A DNA stretch of 52,434 bases from Desulfobacteraceae bacterium. Its GTDB lineage: Bacteria > Desulfobacterota > Syntrophobacteria > Syntrophobacterales > Syntrophobacteraceae. The stretch covers positions 1-52,434 of the forward strand of contig JAJFVB010000168.1 in the NCBI GenBank assembly GCA_021372055.1, read 5' to 3'. The notes under the pieces were generated by a model that was not told the DNA's origin, did no database searches, and saw nothing but the letters and a program-made list of their open reading frames with translations. Of the stretch, positions 1-8,298 are shown in pieces (within the stretch, counting starts at the first letter, position 1; every line of letters begins with the position of its first letter). Both the position numbers and the translations under genes were made by a program.

Positions 1-701
1 GCGGCTATCTCATTGCGCGTCTCCCGCGCACGGTCGGGATAGAGGATTATGTCGATGCGGTCTACTTCCCCGAAAAGCCCCATGAACTCCTGGAACGTGG
101 CAATATCGGCGATTGCGATATTGCCCGCCTCCAAAGACGCCAGGCCGCCGGGGAGGAGTTCTCCCACGATGCGGAAGGAATCGCTTCGGGCAGCACTCTG
201 GAGTCGTACAAAATCACCGGGGGAGAGCCCGTTTTTTTGAAGGAAGTTTCTCCCTGCCAGCAGGGTCTTCGGGGAGCGGAACAATTCTCCCCATTGCGAA
301 AAAGCCTTTTTCCGATCACCCTGCTCTGATTTCCAGCTCCGGAAAGGGCGGTCGAGAATGGGATCTATGCCCACGAGGAGCAGCGGCGTATCGTCGCCTT
401 CGTTCCGCACGTAGGCGGTGAGCAGGGCAGAGGCGGCGCGGACTCCGCCGACGCGCGACAAGACCGAGACAAGACCTTCGGGCACCCTCCCGCCGGGACG
501 CGCCACGGTGAGATCGGCCTTGCCCGATATGGCGTCCACGCTGTTTGCAAACGCCTGAACCGAGGCGTTCGTGGCAAGCCTCACGCTCGTGAACACCGCA
601 GCGCCCAGGCCGATTCCAAACAGGACTGCAAGCGTGCGCCACGGATGGTGACGGAATTGCCGGAAGCTGAACCAGACCCAGAGTCGGAAAAAGGCGCTCA
701 T
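1..701 (-). CDS. ABC transporter permease (FtsX/MacB type), partial
   Basis: This reading frame starts at ATG 701 and runs open off the left edge, so only about 233 N-terminal residues are present. It opens with a basic, aromatic stretch (MSAFFRLWVWFSFRQFRHHP) and then a hydrophobic helix (TLAVLFGIGLGAAVFTSV), followed by a long extracytoplasmic region. This is the usual plan of MacB/FtsX permeases: one N-terminal helix, a periplasmic domain, then further helices that here lie outside the window. The start lies 4 bp after the stop of the ATPase gene, so the two are probably one operon and one transporter. The substrate cannot be told from the sequence; lipoprotein or peptide export is the family's common role. 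Confidence 0.8.
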   Translation of the reverse strand, partial: MSAFFRLWVWFSFRQFRHHPWRTLAVLFGIGLGAAVFTSVRLATNASVQAFANSVDAISGKADLTVARPGGRVPEGLVSVLSRVGGVRAASALLTAYVRNEGDDTPLLLVGIDPILDRPFRSWKSEQGDRKKAFSQWGELFRSPKTLLAGRNFLQKNGLSPGDFVRLQSAARSDSFRIVGELLPGGLASLEAGNIAIADIATFQEFMGLFGEVDRIDIILYPDRARETRNEIA

Positions 702-705
702 CGAC

Positions 706-1410
706 TCAACGCTCCACAATGGAGCCGTCGTGAAGCCGGATGCCTGCCGTTGCGAGATGATCGGCCAGAGTGCCGTGCGTCGCAATTATGACGGTGCGCC
801 CGAGTTCCCGGTTCAGGACGCCGAGAAGCTCGATAACCGCGGTTCCGTTCCGGCTGTCCAGATTGCCGGTGGGCTCGTCGGCGATGATGATGGAAGGTTC
901 GTTTATCAGCGCCCGTGCGATGGCCGTTCGCTGCATCTCCCCTCCCGAGAGTTGCGAAGGGAAATGGGGCGATCTCCTGGCCATTCCAAGCCAGTCCAGG
1001 AGCTCCACCGCCCTGCGGCGGACGCGTGGTCCCGGTTTTCCCGCAAGGAGCGCGGGAAGGCAGACGTTTTCGAGTACCGTAAGCGTGGGGAGGAGATTGA
1101 AGGACTGAAAGACTATGCCGATGGTATTCCGTCGAAACTCGGTGAGAAGACCGGGCGAGGCTGTTTCCAGATCGAGGCCGCCAACTCTGAGAGAGCCGTT
1201 GGTGGGACGGTCGAGGCCCGCCAGGAGGGAAAGAAGGGTGCTCTTCCCCGAACCGCTCTCCCCTTTTATCACGAGGAGTTCTCCGCTGCGGACCCGCAAA
1301 TCGACATCCCGCACGCCGATTACCTCGCCGGTTCCCATCGGATAGAGGCGGCTCAGCTTTTCGGCGACAACCGCCATGGAGTTTTCTTCCGGGAGTGCAT
1401 CGTCTTCCAT
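706..1410 (-). CDS. ABC transporter ATP-binding protein (LolD/MacB family)
   Basis: This 234-residue ATPase has all the ABC motifs: Walker A GESGSGKS (residues 50-57), Q-loop Q102, signature LSGGE (154-158), Walker B IIIADEP (174-180) and a switch histidine near ATHG. Length and motif spacing match the LolD/MacB/FtsE group, which partners FtsX-like permeases. The permease gene begins 4 bp downstream. An alternative start at Met12 (1377) would remove an acidic leader and is about equally likely. It should energise extrusion of a lipoprotein, peptide or small molecule by the adjacent permease; the substrate is unknown. Confidence 0.9.
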   Translation of the reverse strand: MEDDALPEENSMAVVAEKLSRLYPMGTGEVIGVRDVDLRVRSGELLVIKGESGSGKSTLLSLLAGLDRPTNGSLRVGGLDLETASPGLLTEFRRNTIGIVFQSFNLLPTLTVLENVCLPALLAGKPGPRVRRRAVELLDWLGMARRSPHFPSQLSGGEMQRTAIARALINEPSIIIADEPTGNLDSRNGTAVIELLGVLNRELGRTVIIATHGTLADHLATAGIRLHDGSIVER

Positions 1411-1496
1411 GCGTCTTTACCAAAGGTTGTGGAATTGGCGGGCACACCGCGGGGGAGCAGAAAATCCAGGATCCCCCCGTTCCAGGGCGCTCGCAC

Positions 1497-3269
1497 TCAT
1501 GCGCCGGTTTCGTCCGCCGGCCTGCAAACGCCGCATCTCCTGCAGTTGCGGTCTCTCGGACATTCGGGACTGCTCTTCGTCTCAAACGCCCTCTGCAGTT
1601 CCTCCCATAGATAGCGCCGTGAGATTCCGTGTTCAATCACTTCCCACGGGAATTTCTCGTCCCTGCCCCGCTCGCGCATGATCCAGAAATCCGAATTGAG
1701 CTCGGCGTCGCGCATGGCCTCGCCCCACGAAAGGCCGTTTAAGGCAACCATTTCGAGGAATCGCGAAACCCTCCGGTCCCCGCGCGCGAGCAGCGCCTGC
1801 ACGTAGGCCCACTTGGGAAGGTCGAAATGCACGCGGACGTTGGGCACCTTGCGCAGAGCCGTCTGAATCCATTTCGCCTTGTCCTTCAGTTCGCGCACAC
1901 CGGCAAAGGGGACCCACTGAAAGGGCGTGAAGGGTTTGGGAACAAACGAATTCACGCTGAGCGTGATGTTGCCGAATCTTTTGTTTCCCCGGCTTATGGC
2001 CAGCACGTGGTGCCTGATCCCTTTCGCGAGATCCACGATCGCCTGCAGGTCTTCGATCGTTTCCGTCGGAAGCCCTATCATGAAGTAAAGCTTTATATTG
2101 AGAATCCCCTTCTGGGCGAGGATCTCCGATGCCCGATAGATTTGCTCTTCCGTGAGGTTTTTGTTGATGACCCGCCTCAGCCTCTCCGATCCCGCTTCGG
2201 GCGCTATCGCAACCGCCTGGTGATCGCTTGCCTCCAGGGCGGAAAGCATCTCGGGCGTAAGGGTATCGGCACGCAGCGAGGAAAACGAAAGCGAGTTTCC
2301 CCGTTCGATAAAAGCGTCGCAAAGATGGTGGATTGCGGGGTGGTCGGAAACCGCCGCGCTTACGAGCCCTATCCTGTCCGTATCCGGCCGGCTGTCTTCG
2401 GCAGCCGAAAGCAAGCGGTCCGCATCATGATAGCGTGCGGGCCGGTAGACGAATCCGGCCGCGCAGAAACGGCATCCCCGCCCGCAGCCCCTTCCGATCT
2501 CAAGGAGGAGCACGTTACTGAATTCGGTGTTCGGGGTGAGGATCGCGGTCCTGCAGGGTTCCGATTTGTCGAGTTCCGCGCGCCGTGCCGCCACGCGCTC
2601 GGGAACCCCGCTCCCCGCAACAGGGAGTATGGTCTTGAGCGCGCCGTCCGAATCGTACTCAGGCCGGTAGCAGGAAGGGACGTAAATTCCGGAAATTGAG
2701 CGGCCCAGCCTGCTCAGAAGCTCCGGACGCGGGATGTCCTCGTGGACGAATTCATTCCAGAAGGAGATGAAATCGGGAAGAAGCGATTCGGCCTCGCCCG
2801 CGAAGATAAAATCGAGAAACGGGGCCAGGGGTTCGGGATTGAGAAACAGGGCCACGCCGCCGCCGCAGACGAGCGGATGGGCCGACGTCCTGTTCTCGCC
2901 GCGAGCCGGTATGCCCGCCATGTCGAGCATCTGGAGGACGTTAACGTAATCGTTCTCATAGGGAACGGAGAATGCCACAAGGTGGAAATCGAGCAGCGGC
3001 TTCTGAGATTCGACCGAGAGAAGAGACCCCGGAGTCTTCCGGATGAGCCGCATATCCTCCGGCTCGGGATAAAACACCCGCTCGCACGCCACGCCGTCGA
3101 ACCGGTTCAATGCCTCGTAGACGTAGTGGAATCCGAGATTCGACATCCCCACCGCATACCGGTTCGGGAAAGCCAGAGCGATCCGGGTCTTTGCGCCCCA
3201 ATCCTTGAGGACGGTCCCCTTTTCCTGTTCGAGCCACTTTTGCTGGCGCTGCTTTATTTTCCAGAGCAT
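1497..3269 (-). CDS. B12-binding-type radical SAM protein (TIGR03960-like)
   Basis: The protein has about 590 residues from the start chosen here. An N-terminal Rossmann-like, B12-binding-type region (IALAFPNRYAVGMSNLGFHY) precedes a radical SAM core whose cluster motif is CxxxCxxC (GRGCGRGCRFC, Cys 262, 266 and 269). A second Cys cluster, CPRDRNCRRCGVC, sits near the C-terminus and could bind another iron-sulfur cluster. The layout resembles the uncharacterised radical SAM family that in some Gram-positives is fused to DUF2344; no fusion is present here. The frame is open up to ATG 3332, but ATG 3269 is preferred because a GGAAC-like site precedes it and homologous sequence begins soon after. 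The reaction is unknown. Confidence 0.85.
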   Translation of the reverse strand: MLWKIKQRQQKWLEQEKGTVLKDWGAKTRIALAFPNRYAVGMSNLGFHYVYEALNRFDGVACERVFYPEPEDMRLIRKTPGSLLSVESQKPLLDFHLVAFSVPYENDYVNVLQMLDMAGIPARGENRTSAHPLVCGGGVALFLNPEPLAPFLDFIFAGEAESLLPDFISFWNEFVHEDIPRPELLSRLGRSISGIYVPSCYRPEYDSDGALKTILPVAGSGVPERVAARRAELDKSEPCRTAILTPNTEFSNVLLLEIGRGCGRGCRFCAAGFVYRPARYHDADRLLSAAEDSRPDTDRIGLVSAAVSDHPAIHHLCDAFIERGNSLSFSSLRADTLTPEMLSALEASDHQAVAIAPEAGSERLRRVINKNLTEEQIYRASEILAQKGILNIKLYFMIGLPTETIEDLQAIVDLAKGIRHHVLAISRGNKRFGNITLSVNSFVPKPFTPFQWVPFAGVRELKDKAKWIQTALRKVPNVRVHFDLPKWAYVQALLARGDRRVSRFLEMVALNGLSWGEAMRDAELNSDFWIMRERGRDEKFPWEVIEHGISRRYLWEELQRAFETKSSPECPRDRNCRRCGVCRPADETGA

Positions 3270-3350
3270 CGAGATCCGTTCCAGAGAAAAATCCAATGAT
3301 ACCATAAATATATCATACGAAATTGCGTTCAAGATAAAACTAATGGAAAA

Positions 3351-3530
3351 AAGCGGGGGAAATGATTTCCCCCGCGCCCCCTCGGGATTTCCGTCACAGC
3401 CTTACGCGCACGCGCGTAAGGCCCGCCGCAAGCGCCAAAATGAGCAGCGCAGCTGCGTGTGGGGTGTGGGGAGCAAGCTCCCCACGGTCTTAAAGCCTGG
3501 CATCATCTTGAACGCTCATTGGTATCAGAT
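3351..3530 (+). repeat. Structured intergenic repeat, copy A (near full length)
   Basis: About 180 bp built of consecutive hairpins. The first (3353-3375) is a perfect 10-bp stem GCGGGGGAAA/TTTCCCCCGC with a TGA loop. The second, CCTTACGCGC/GCGCGTAAGG, lies at 3400-3421. A short GCGCCAAAATGAGCAGC box follows, then the stem GTGGGGAGC/GCTCCCCAC, and the tail ends GAACGCTCATTGGTATCAG. The same modules recur at 9.9, 23.5, 35.4, 48.9 and 50.8 kb. This copy lies between the 3' end of the GYD gene and the start of the radical SAM gene. Confidence 0.85.
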
Positions 3531-3551
3531 CGGCGAGGAAAGCCCCGGCTC

Positions 3552-3842
3552 TCACCCCTCTTCCGTGAGAGTCAGATACTCCGCTATGGGAAGGATGGAA
3601 AGAGTCTCGTTCATCACGGTTCCATGCTCGACCGACTTGATCACCGCCTTGATCCGGGCCGCTTCGCTGGGGAATTCGGTGATGATCATATATTCGCCCC
3701 GGGACATGACGTAGTACGCGCTGAGCACTTTTCCTCCCGCCTTCTCCACCGCGCGTTTTCCCAGTTCGAAGCGTTCGCGGGATTTTCTGATTTCCTTGTT
3801 TCCCTCGGGGGTCATCTTGAGAAAGGACACATAGATCGGCAT
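3552..3842 (-). CDS. GYD domain protein
   Basis: A 96-residue protein beginning MPIYVSFLKMTPEGN and containing GEYMIITEFPSE, typical of the small GYD-domain (PF08734) alpha/beta-barrel family. The frame is open to 3980, but ATG 3842 has an AAGGAG site at proper spacing and fits the family's length of about 95-100 residues. Members occur widely in bacteria and archaea; their function is not established, though the fold suggests binding of a small ligand or oligomerisation. It stands alone, in the same direction as the radical SAM gene but separated from it by repeat copy A. Confidence 0.8.
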   Translation of the reverse strand: MPIYVSFLKMTPEGNKEIRKSRERFELGKRAVEKAGGKVLSAYYVMSRGEYMIITEFPSEAARIKAVIKSVEHGTVMNETLSILPIAEYLTLTEEG

Positions 3843-4287
3843 GGTGTACTCCTTCGGTTGAAAGGGCGTCGGCACGCAAGCAAAAAAGCTATCCGGCAAA
3901 TACAGGCGAAGATGGTCACGAGTGTATTTCGGGCCGGCCGGTTTTGTCAAATTCCAAAAAGAGGGGATGAAGCCTCGCATTCGGCCGTGGCGACGGATGG
4001 AACCGGGAGAGAAATCAGGGAAACCGATACGGTTGGCGGTAGTCCTCGAATATTCGGGCCTCCGGACGAAGCCCCGAATATCTCACCCGGAGATCGGCCC
4101 CAAAACTAGCCGGTTGACTCCAATGGCTATTCTGGCATAATCACCTCCACCCAAATCTTGCAGGATTTTCCCCTCGATTCCCTTCCCAGGCGAAATGTGG
4201 CGGGACAGCTCGGTGTTTTGTTTTAATACAGGGGATCCAAAACCAGGACAGCCACGCTGGAAGTGGCAATCCTTCAGGAAACCGCGG
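3843..4287. other. Intergenic region upstream of the cobalamin genes
   Basis: This gap of about 445 bp separates the divergent GYD and cbiA genes. I see no cobalamin riboswitch: the conserved B12 box and the adenine-rich AAxxGGGAA-type core are absent on both strands. The one clear structure is the inverted repeat at 4050-4081. A TTTAAT stretch at 4222-4227 could be a -10 element but has no convincing -35. No coding sequence with protein-like composition was found. Confidence 0.6.
4050..4081. repeat. Inverted repeat upstream of cbiA
   Basis: Arms ATATTCGGG (4050-4058) and CCCGAATAT (4073-4081) are perfectly complementary over 9 bp, separated by 14 nt. No T-run follows on either strand, so it is not an obvious terminator. 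It lies about 210 bp before cbiA and could be an operator or an RNA hairpin. Confidence 0.6.
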
Positions 4288-5691
4288 ATGGCTGAAAGAT
4301 CCCGACCGAAGCACTCTTTCCTGATCGCCGGAACGCACAGCGGATGCGGCAAGACAACCGTATCGCTCGGCCTCATGGCAGCCTTTCGCGCGCGCGGGCT
4401 GAGGGTTCAGCCCTTCAAGGTCGGTCCCGATTTCATCGACCCCGGCCTTCACGCTCAGATCTCCGGGACGGAGTCGCGCAACCTAGACGGATGGATGCTC
4501 GGCAGGAGCTACAATACCGGCCTTTTCCGGCGTCTTCTGGAAGGCGCGGATCTTGGGATCGTCGAAGGCGTCATGGGGCTCTTCGACGGGTACGAGGGCG
4601 GTTCGGAATCAGGCAGCAGCGCGGAAATGGCAAAGTGGCTGGATATCCCCGCCGTTCTTGTGGTAGACGCACGCAGCATGGCAAGAAGCGCGGCAGCTCT
4701 TGTGCATGGTTTCACGAGTTTCGACCCCGCTTTGCGGATCTGCGGCGTGATTTTCAATAACATCGGGGGACCGGCGCATCTCGAATACCTTAAGGAGGCG
4801 CTCGGTTCAACTTTGCCCGGGACAGCCGTCATCGGCGGGATACCCCGTGAAGACCCGATCCGCATCCCCGAGCGCCACCTCGGGCTCGTTACGGCCGACG
4901 AGATGAAGCTCTCCGAATCGTATCGAGACCGGCTCGCCGGGCTTATCGAGCGGAACCTGGATGCGGACCTGCTTTTGAGTCTGACGCGGTATGGCGATGC
5001 GACCGGCCCGGCCGGGCAGGCAACCGCCGCCGAAGGTTCCGGACCGATTATCGGCGTGGCGAGGGATGCGGCGTTCTGCTTCTACTATCCCGACAACTTC
5101 GAACTACTCCGGTCGGCCGGGGCGCGGCTGAGGTTTTTTTCTCCGGTGGCCGGAGAGTCCATTCCGGGCGAGTGTTCGGGACTCTATCTAGGCGGGGGAT
5201 ACCCCGAGCTTTTCGCCGGGGCCATTTCCGAAAATTCCGGATTTCTCGGAGCCGTTCGGGACCTGGCATCGCGCGGTATGCCGATCTACGCGGAGTGCGG
5301 CGGTCTTATGAGTCTCGGGCGCTACATAGAATCCACCGACGGCAAGCGGTTCCCGATGGCCGGGGTGTTCCCGTTCGGGACCCGCATGCTCTCTCGCCGG
5401 AAGGCTCTGGGGTATACCGAAGTCGTTTTACGCCGTGAGTGTTTGCTGGGCGGTCCAGGACGAACGATCCGCGGACACGAGTTCCACTACTCCGAGATCG
5501 CCGGAGCGGGGGAGGATCCCGGAGTGCCGCTCGCATACGAACTGCGCGGGCGCAAGCACGAATCCGAGCGGCCGGAGGGTTTTCAGGCCGGATCCGTCCT
5601 TGCCAGCTACGTACACCTTCATTGGGGCAGCTGCCCGGAAGCGGCCGTGAGCTTCGTCGAGCATTGCGCCCGGTGGGAAAACGGTCTTTAA
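4288..5691 (+). CDS. cbiA: Cobyrinic acid a,c-diamide synthase
   Basis: This 467-residue enzyme amidates the a and c side chains of cobyrinic acid using ATP and glutamine. The N-terminal dethiobiotin-synthetase-like domain carries the P-loop GTHSGCGKTT. The C-terminal type I glutamine amidotransferase domain has its nucleophile in YAECGGLM (Cys337) and a late HFHYSEI-like region (HEFHYSEI). The frame is open from ATG 4195, but ATG 4288, preceded by CAGGAAACC, gives the normal N-terminus just before the P-loop. It heads a plus-strand run cbiA-cobQ-cbiB-cobD, with 10 bp to the next gene, so the four are probably co-transcribed. No B12 riboswitch was found upstream. Confidence 0.95.
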   Translation: MAERSRPKHSFLIAGTHSGCGKTTVSLGLMAAFRARGLRVQPFKVGPDFIDPGLHAQISGTESRNLDGWMLGRSYNTGLFRRLLEGADLGIVEGVMGLFDGYEGGSESGSSAEMAKWLDIPAVLVVDARSMARSAAALVHGFTSFDPALRICGVIFNNIGGPAHLEYLKEALGSTLPGTAVIGGIPREDPIRIPERHLGLVTADEMKLSESYRDRLAGLIERNLDADLLLSLTRYGDATGPAGQATAAEGSGPIIGVARDAAFCFYYPDNFELLRSAGARLRFFSPVAGESIPGECSGLYLGGGYPELFAGAISENSGFLGAVRDLASRGMPIYAECGGLMSLGRYIESTDGKRFPMAGVFPFGTRMLSRRKALGYTEVVLRRECLLGGPGRTIRGHEFHYSEIAGAGEDPGVPLAYELRGRKHESERPEGFQAGSVLASYVHLHWGSCPEAAVSFVEHCARWENGL

Positions 5692-5701
5692 AGGACAAAA
5701 G

Positions 5702-7240
5702 ATGTCGAGAGCCAGAGCACTCATGTTCCTGGGAACCGGTTCGGACGTGGGGAAGAGCATCCTCACCGCCGCTTTCTGCCGCATTCTCAGGAGACGGGGC
5801 TACAGGGTCGCGCCGTTTAAAGCTCAGAATATGGCGCTCAACTCCTTCATAACGCCCGGGGGCGGGGAGATGGGACGCGCTCAGGTGGTGCAGGCAGAGG
5901 CCGCGGGTATCGATCCGCACGTGGACATGAACCCCATCCTGCTCAAGCCCACGTCCGCGATGGGTTCCCAGGTCATAGTGCTTGGGCGCGCAATCGGGAA
6001 TTATTCCGCCGCCGACTATTACGAATACAAGAAGAACCTTATCCCCGTTGTCAGGGAGAGCTTCGAAAGACTGGCCGCCAAGTACGACGTCATCGCCATG
6101 GAAGGCGCCGGAAGCGCGGTCGAACTCAACCTCAAAAAGCACGATCTTGTCAACATGGCGATGGCGGAGATGGCGGACGCCAGGTGCATCCTGGTCGGCG
6201 ACATCGACCGGGGCGGGATTTTCGCGGCGCTGCTCGGCAGCTTCAGTCTGCTCGAACCTCACGAGCGGGAACGCATGATCGGATTCATCGTAAACAAGCT
6301 GCGGGGGGACCCCCGATTGTTCGCCGACGGCTCGGGAATCATCGAGTCACGGTCCGGGCTGCCGGTATTTGGCGTCGTGCCCTATTTCAACGACATCGCC
6401 CTGCCCGAGGAGGACAGCGTCGCCTTAAGCCGCCGCGCGGGCAAAAAGGATACGTTCCAGGACGCCGTCAGCATCGGAGTTGTCCGGCTTCCCTTCATAT
6501 CGAACTATACGGATTTCGACAGCTTCGAGCAGGACCCGAGGGTTTCGCTTCTCTACTTCGACAACCCGGCCGAGATCTTCGGCTTCGATGCGCTCATCCT
6601 GCCCGGAAGCAAGAACACGATCGAAGACCTCGATGCCCTGCTGAAATCGGGAATGGCTGATGCGATCCGCGCTTATCACAAAACGGGCGGAACGGTCGTG
6701 GGCCTGTGCGGCGGCTACCAGATGATGGGCACCGTGGTCAGGGACCCGCACGGGGTGGAGAGCGCGCTCGAAAAAATTGCGGGGCTCGGCCTGCTCGATA
6801 TGGAAACGGAGATGTACACCGACAAGGTGACCTCGCAGGTCGAGGCTTCCGTGATCGCCGGGTCGGGGGCTTTCGCGGGATGCGCGGACGTGATCTCGGG
6901 ATATGAAATCCACATGGGCAGAAGCGTCTCATGCGGCGGCGCGGAACCGCTATTTCGCATAAATCGCCGGGACGGTCGGCCCGAAGATGCGCCCGACGGG
7001 CTCGCCAGACCGGATGGGACGGCCTGGGGCACGTACATGCACGGTATTTTCGACAATGACGGTCTTCGCAACATTTTCCTTGAGGACCTCGCGCGCAAAT
7101 GCGGAAAGCTCCTCCCCTCCTCCTCCGGGTCTTTTTCCTACAGGCTGTGGAAGGACGAGCAGTACGACCTGCTTGCGGATCGCGTCGGGACTCACGTGGA
7201 TGTGGACCGCATCCTGGACATTCTCTTGAAGGGGAACTAG
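5702..7240 (+). CDS. cobQ: Cobyric acid synthase
   Basis: A 512-residue protein of normal length (CobQ/CbiP) that performs the four remaining glutamine-dependent amidations giving cobyric acid. Visible features are the N-terminal ATP-binding motif GTGSDVGKS, the stretch FKAQNMALNSF typical of the family, and a class I amidotransferase domain with Cys336 in VGLCGGYQMMG and a C-terminal MHGIFDN histidine motif. It begins 10 bp after cbiA and ends 3 bp before cbiB, consistent with one transcript. Confidence 0.96.
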   Translation: MSRARALMFLGTGSDVGKSILTAAFCRILRRRGYRVAPFKAQNMALNSFITPGGGEMGRAQVVQAEAAGIDPHVDMNPILLKPTSAMGSQVIVLGRAIGNYSAADYYEYKKNLIPVVRESFERLAAKYDVIAMEGAGSAVELNLKKHDLVNMAMAEMADARCILVGDIDRGGIFAALLGSFSLLEPHERERMIGFIVNKLRGDPRLFADGSGIIESRSGLPVFGVVPYFNDIALPEEDSVALSRRAGKKDTFQDAVSIGVVRLPFISNYTDFDSFEQDPRVSLLYFDNPAEIFGFDALILPGSKNTIEDLDALLKSGMADAIRAYHKTGGTVVGLCGGYQMMGTVVRDPHGVESALEKIAGLGLLDMETEMYTDKVTSQVEASVIAGSGAFAGCADVISGYEIHMGRSVSCGGAEPLFRINRRDGRPEDAPDGLARPDGTAWGTYMHGIFDNDGLRNIFLEDLARKCGKLLPSSSGSFSYRLWKDEQYDLLADRVGTHVDVDRILDILLKGN

Positions 7241-7243
7241 ACG

Positions 7244-8215
7244 ATGTTTCTCCCCTGGCATCTTGCCGCCGCGTATGCGCTCGATCTGCTCCTTGGCGAT
7301 CCGCGATGGCTGCCTCATCCGGTGCGCTGGATAGGACGGCTGATCTCCCGGGCTGACAGGCTCCTCTATGCCGCGTCCGCTTCACCCGCGCGGCTCCGCG
7401 CATCCGGCGCGCTGCTCTGGACCCTGGTCGTCCTAGTGGTCGCCTGCACGGCAAACGTTCTGATCGGACTCTCCCGGTTCGCGGCCCCCCTTGCAACCAA
7501 TCTTCTTCTGATTTGGCTGGCCTACACGACCCTCGCCACGCGGAGCCTCCATCGGGAATCCTCGCTTGTCGCGACGGCCGTGGAACGGGGCGACCTCGAT
7601 TCAGCCCAGGCAAAACTCTCCCGAATCGTGAGCCGGGACACGGCGGACCTGGAAGCACCCGACATCCTGCGCGCAGTCGTCGAAACGGTTTCGGAAAACA
7701 TCTCCGACGGCATAGTCGCTCCGCTCTTCTACCTGGCGCTTTTCGGCCCGGTGGGCGCGCTCGTGTACAAAGCGGTGAACACGATGGATTCCATGCTCGG
7801 ATACAAAAATGAGCGCTACCGCTATTTCGGCTGGTTCGCCGCGCGCGCCGACGACGTGGCGAACTGGATACCCGCGCGGATCAGCGGGTTGCTGCTCGTG
7901 GGAGCGGCGGCCTGTTCGGGACGGGACTGGCGATCGGCCATGAGGGTGATGCTGCGCGATGCGGGGAAAATGAAAAGCCCCAATGCGGGCTATCCCGAAG
8001 CGGCCGCGGCCGGGGCCCTTGGAGTGCAGCTTGGCGGGACCAACATCTACTTTGGCGAAGCCGTCGAAAAGCCAACCCTGGGAGACCCGCTCCGGCCCAT
8101 TACACTCAAGACCCACAAGGACATGATCATGCTCATGTACCTGACCTCGGGTCTTGCGTTCTTCATGGCCCTGTGCGTTCTGTTCTCCAGGGCGACCTTG
8201 AACATGCTGTTCTGA
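7244..8215 (+). CDS. cbiB: Adenosylcobinamide-phosphate synthase
   Basis: This 323-residue integral membrane protein attaches the aminopropanol arm to cobyric acid. The family signature is seen at the N-terminus (LAAAYALDLLLGDPRWLPHPVRW, shortened here to LLLGDPRWLPHPVRW), followed by several hydrophobic helices, the motif DTADL and the stretch NTMDSMLGYKNERY. Length is as usual. The start lies 3 bp after the cobQ stop with a GGGGAA-like site. The gene symbol cobD is used for the same enzyme in some species; here cobD is kept for the next gene. Confidence 0.94.
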   Translation: MFLPWHLAAAYALDLLLGDPRWLPHPVRWIGRLISRADRLLYAASASPARLRASGALLWTLVVLVVACTANVLIGLSRFAAPLATNLLLIWLAYTTLATRSLHRESSLVATAVERGDLDSAQAKLSRIVSRDTADLEAPDILRAVVETVSENISDGIVAPLFYLALFGPVGALVYKAVNTMDSMLGYKNERYRYFGWFAARADDVANWIPARISGLLLVGAAACSGRDWRSAMRVMLRDAGKMKSPNAGYPEAAAAGALGVQLGGTNIYFGEAVEKPTLGDPLRPITLKTHKDMIMLMYLTSGLAFFMALCVLFSRATLNMLF

Positions 8216-8298
8216 AAGGCGAAAGACCCGCTTCGATTCACATCGGAAACGGATTGCGCCCGGAATTTCACCCTTATTTTGCCGACCAGGATCTGCTC

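Noticed and set aside
698..1636. A 312-codon minus-strand frame and several plus-strand frames over the ABC ATPase and radical SAM genes
   Set aside because: They are antisense or out-of-frame shadows with Arg/Pro/Gly-rich, non-protein-like composition, and real genes with clear motifs occupy the region.
3353..3375. First hairpin of repeat copy A as a terminator of the GYD gene
   Set aside because: No T-run follows on the minus strand, and the same hairpin recurs as part of a dispersed repeat, so it is treated as repeat structure.
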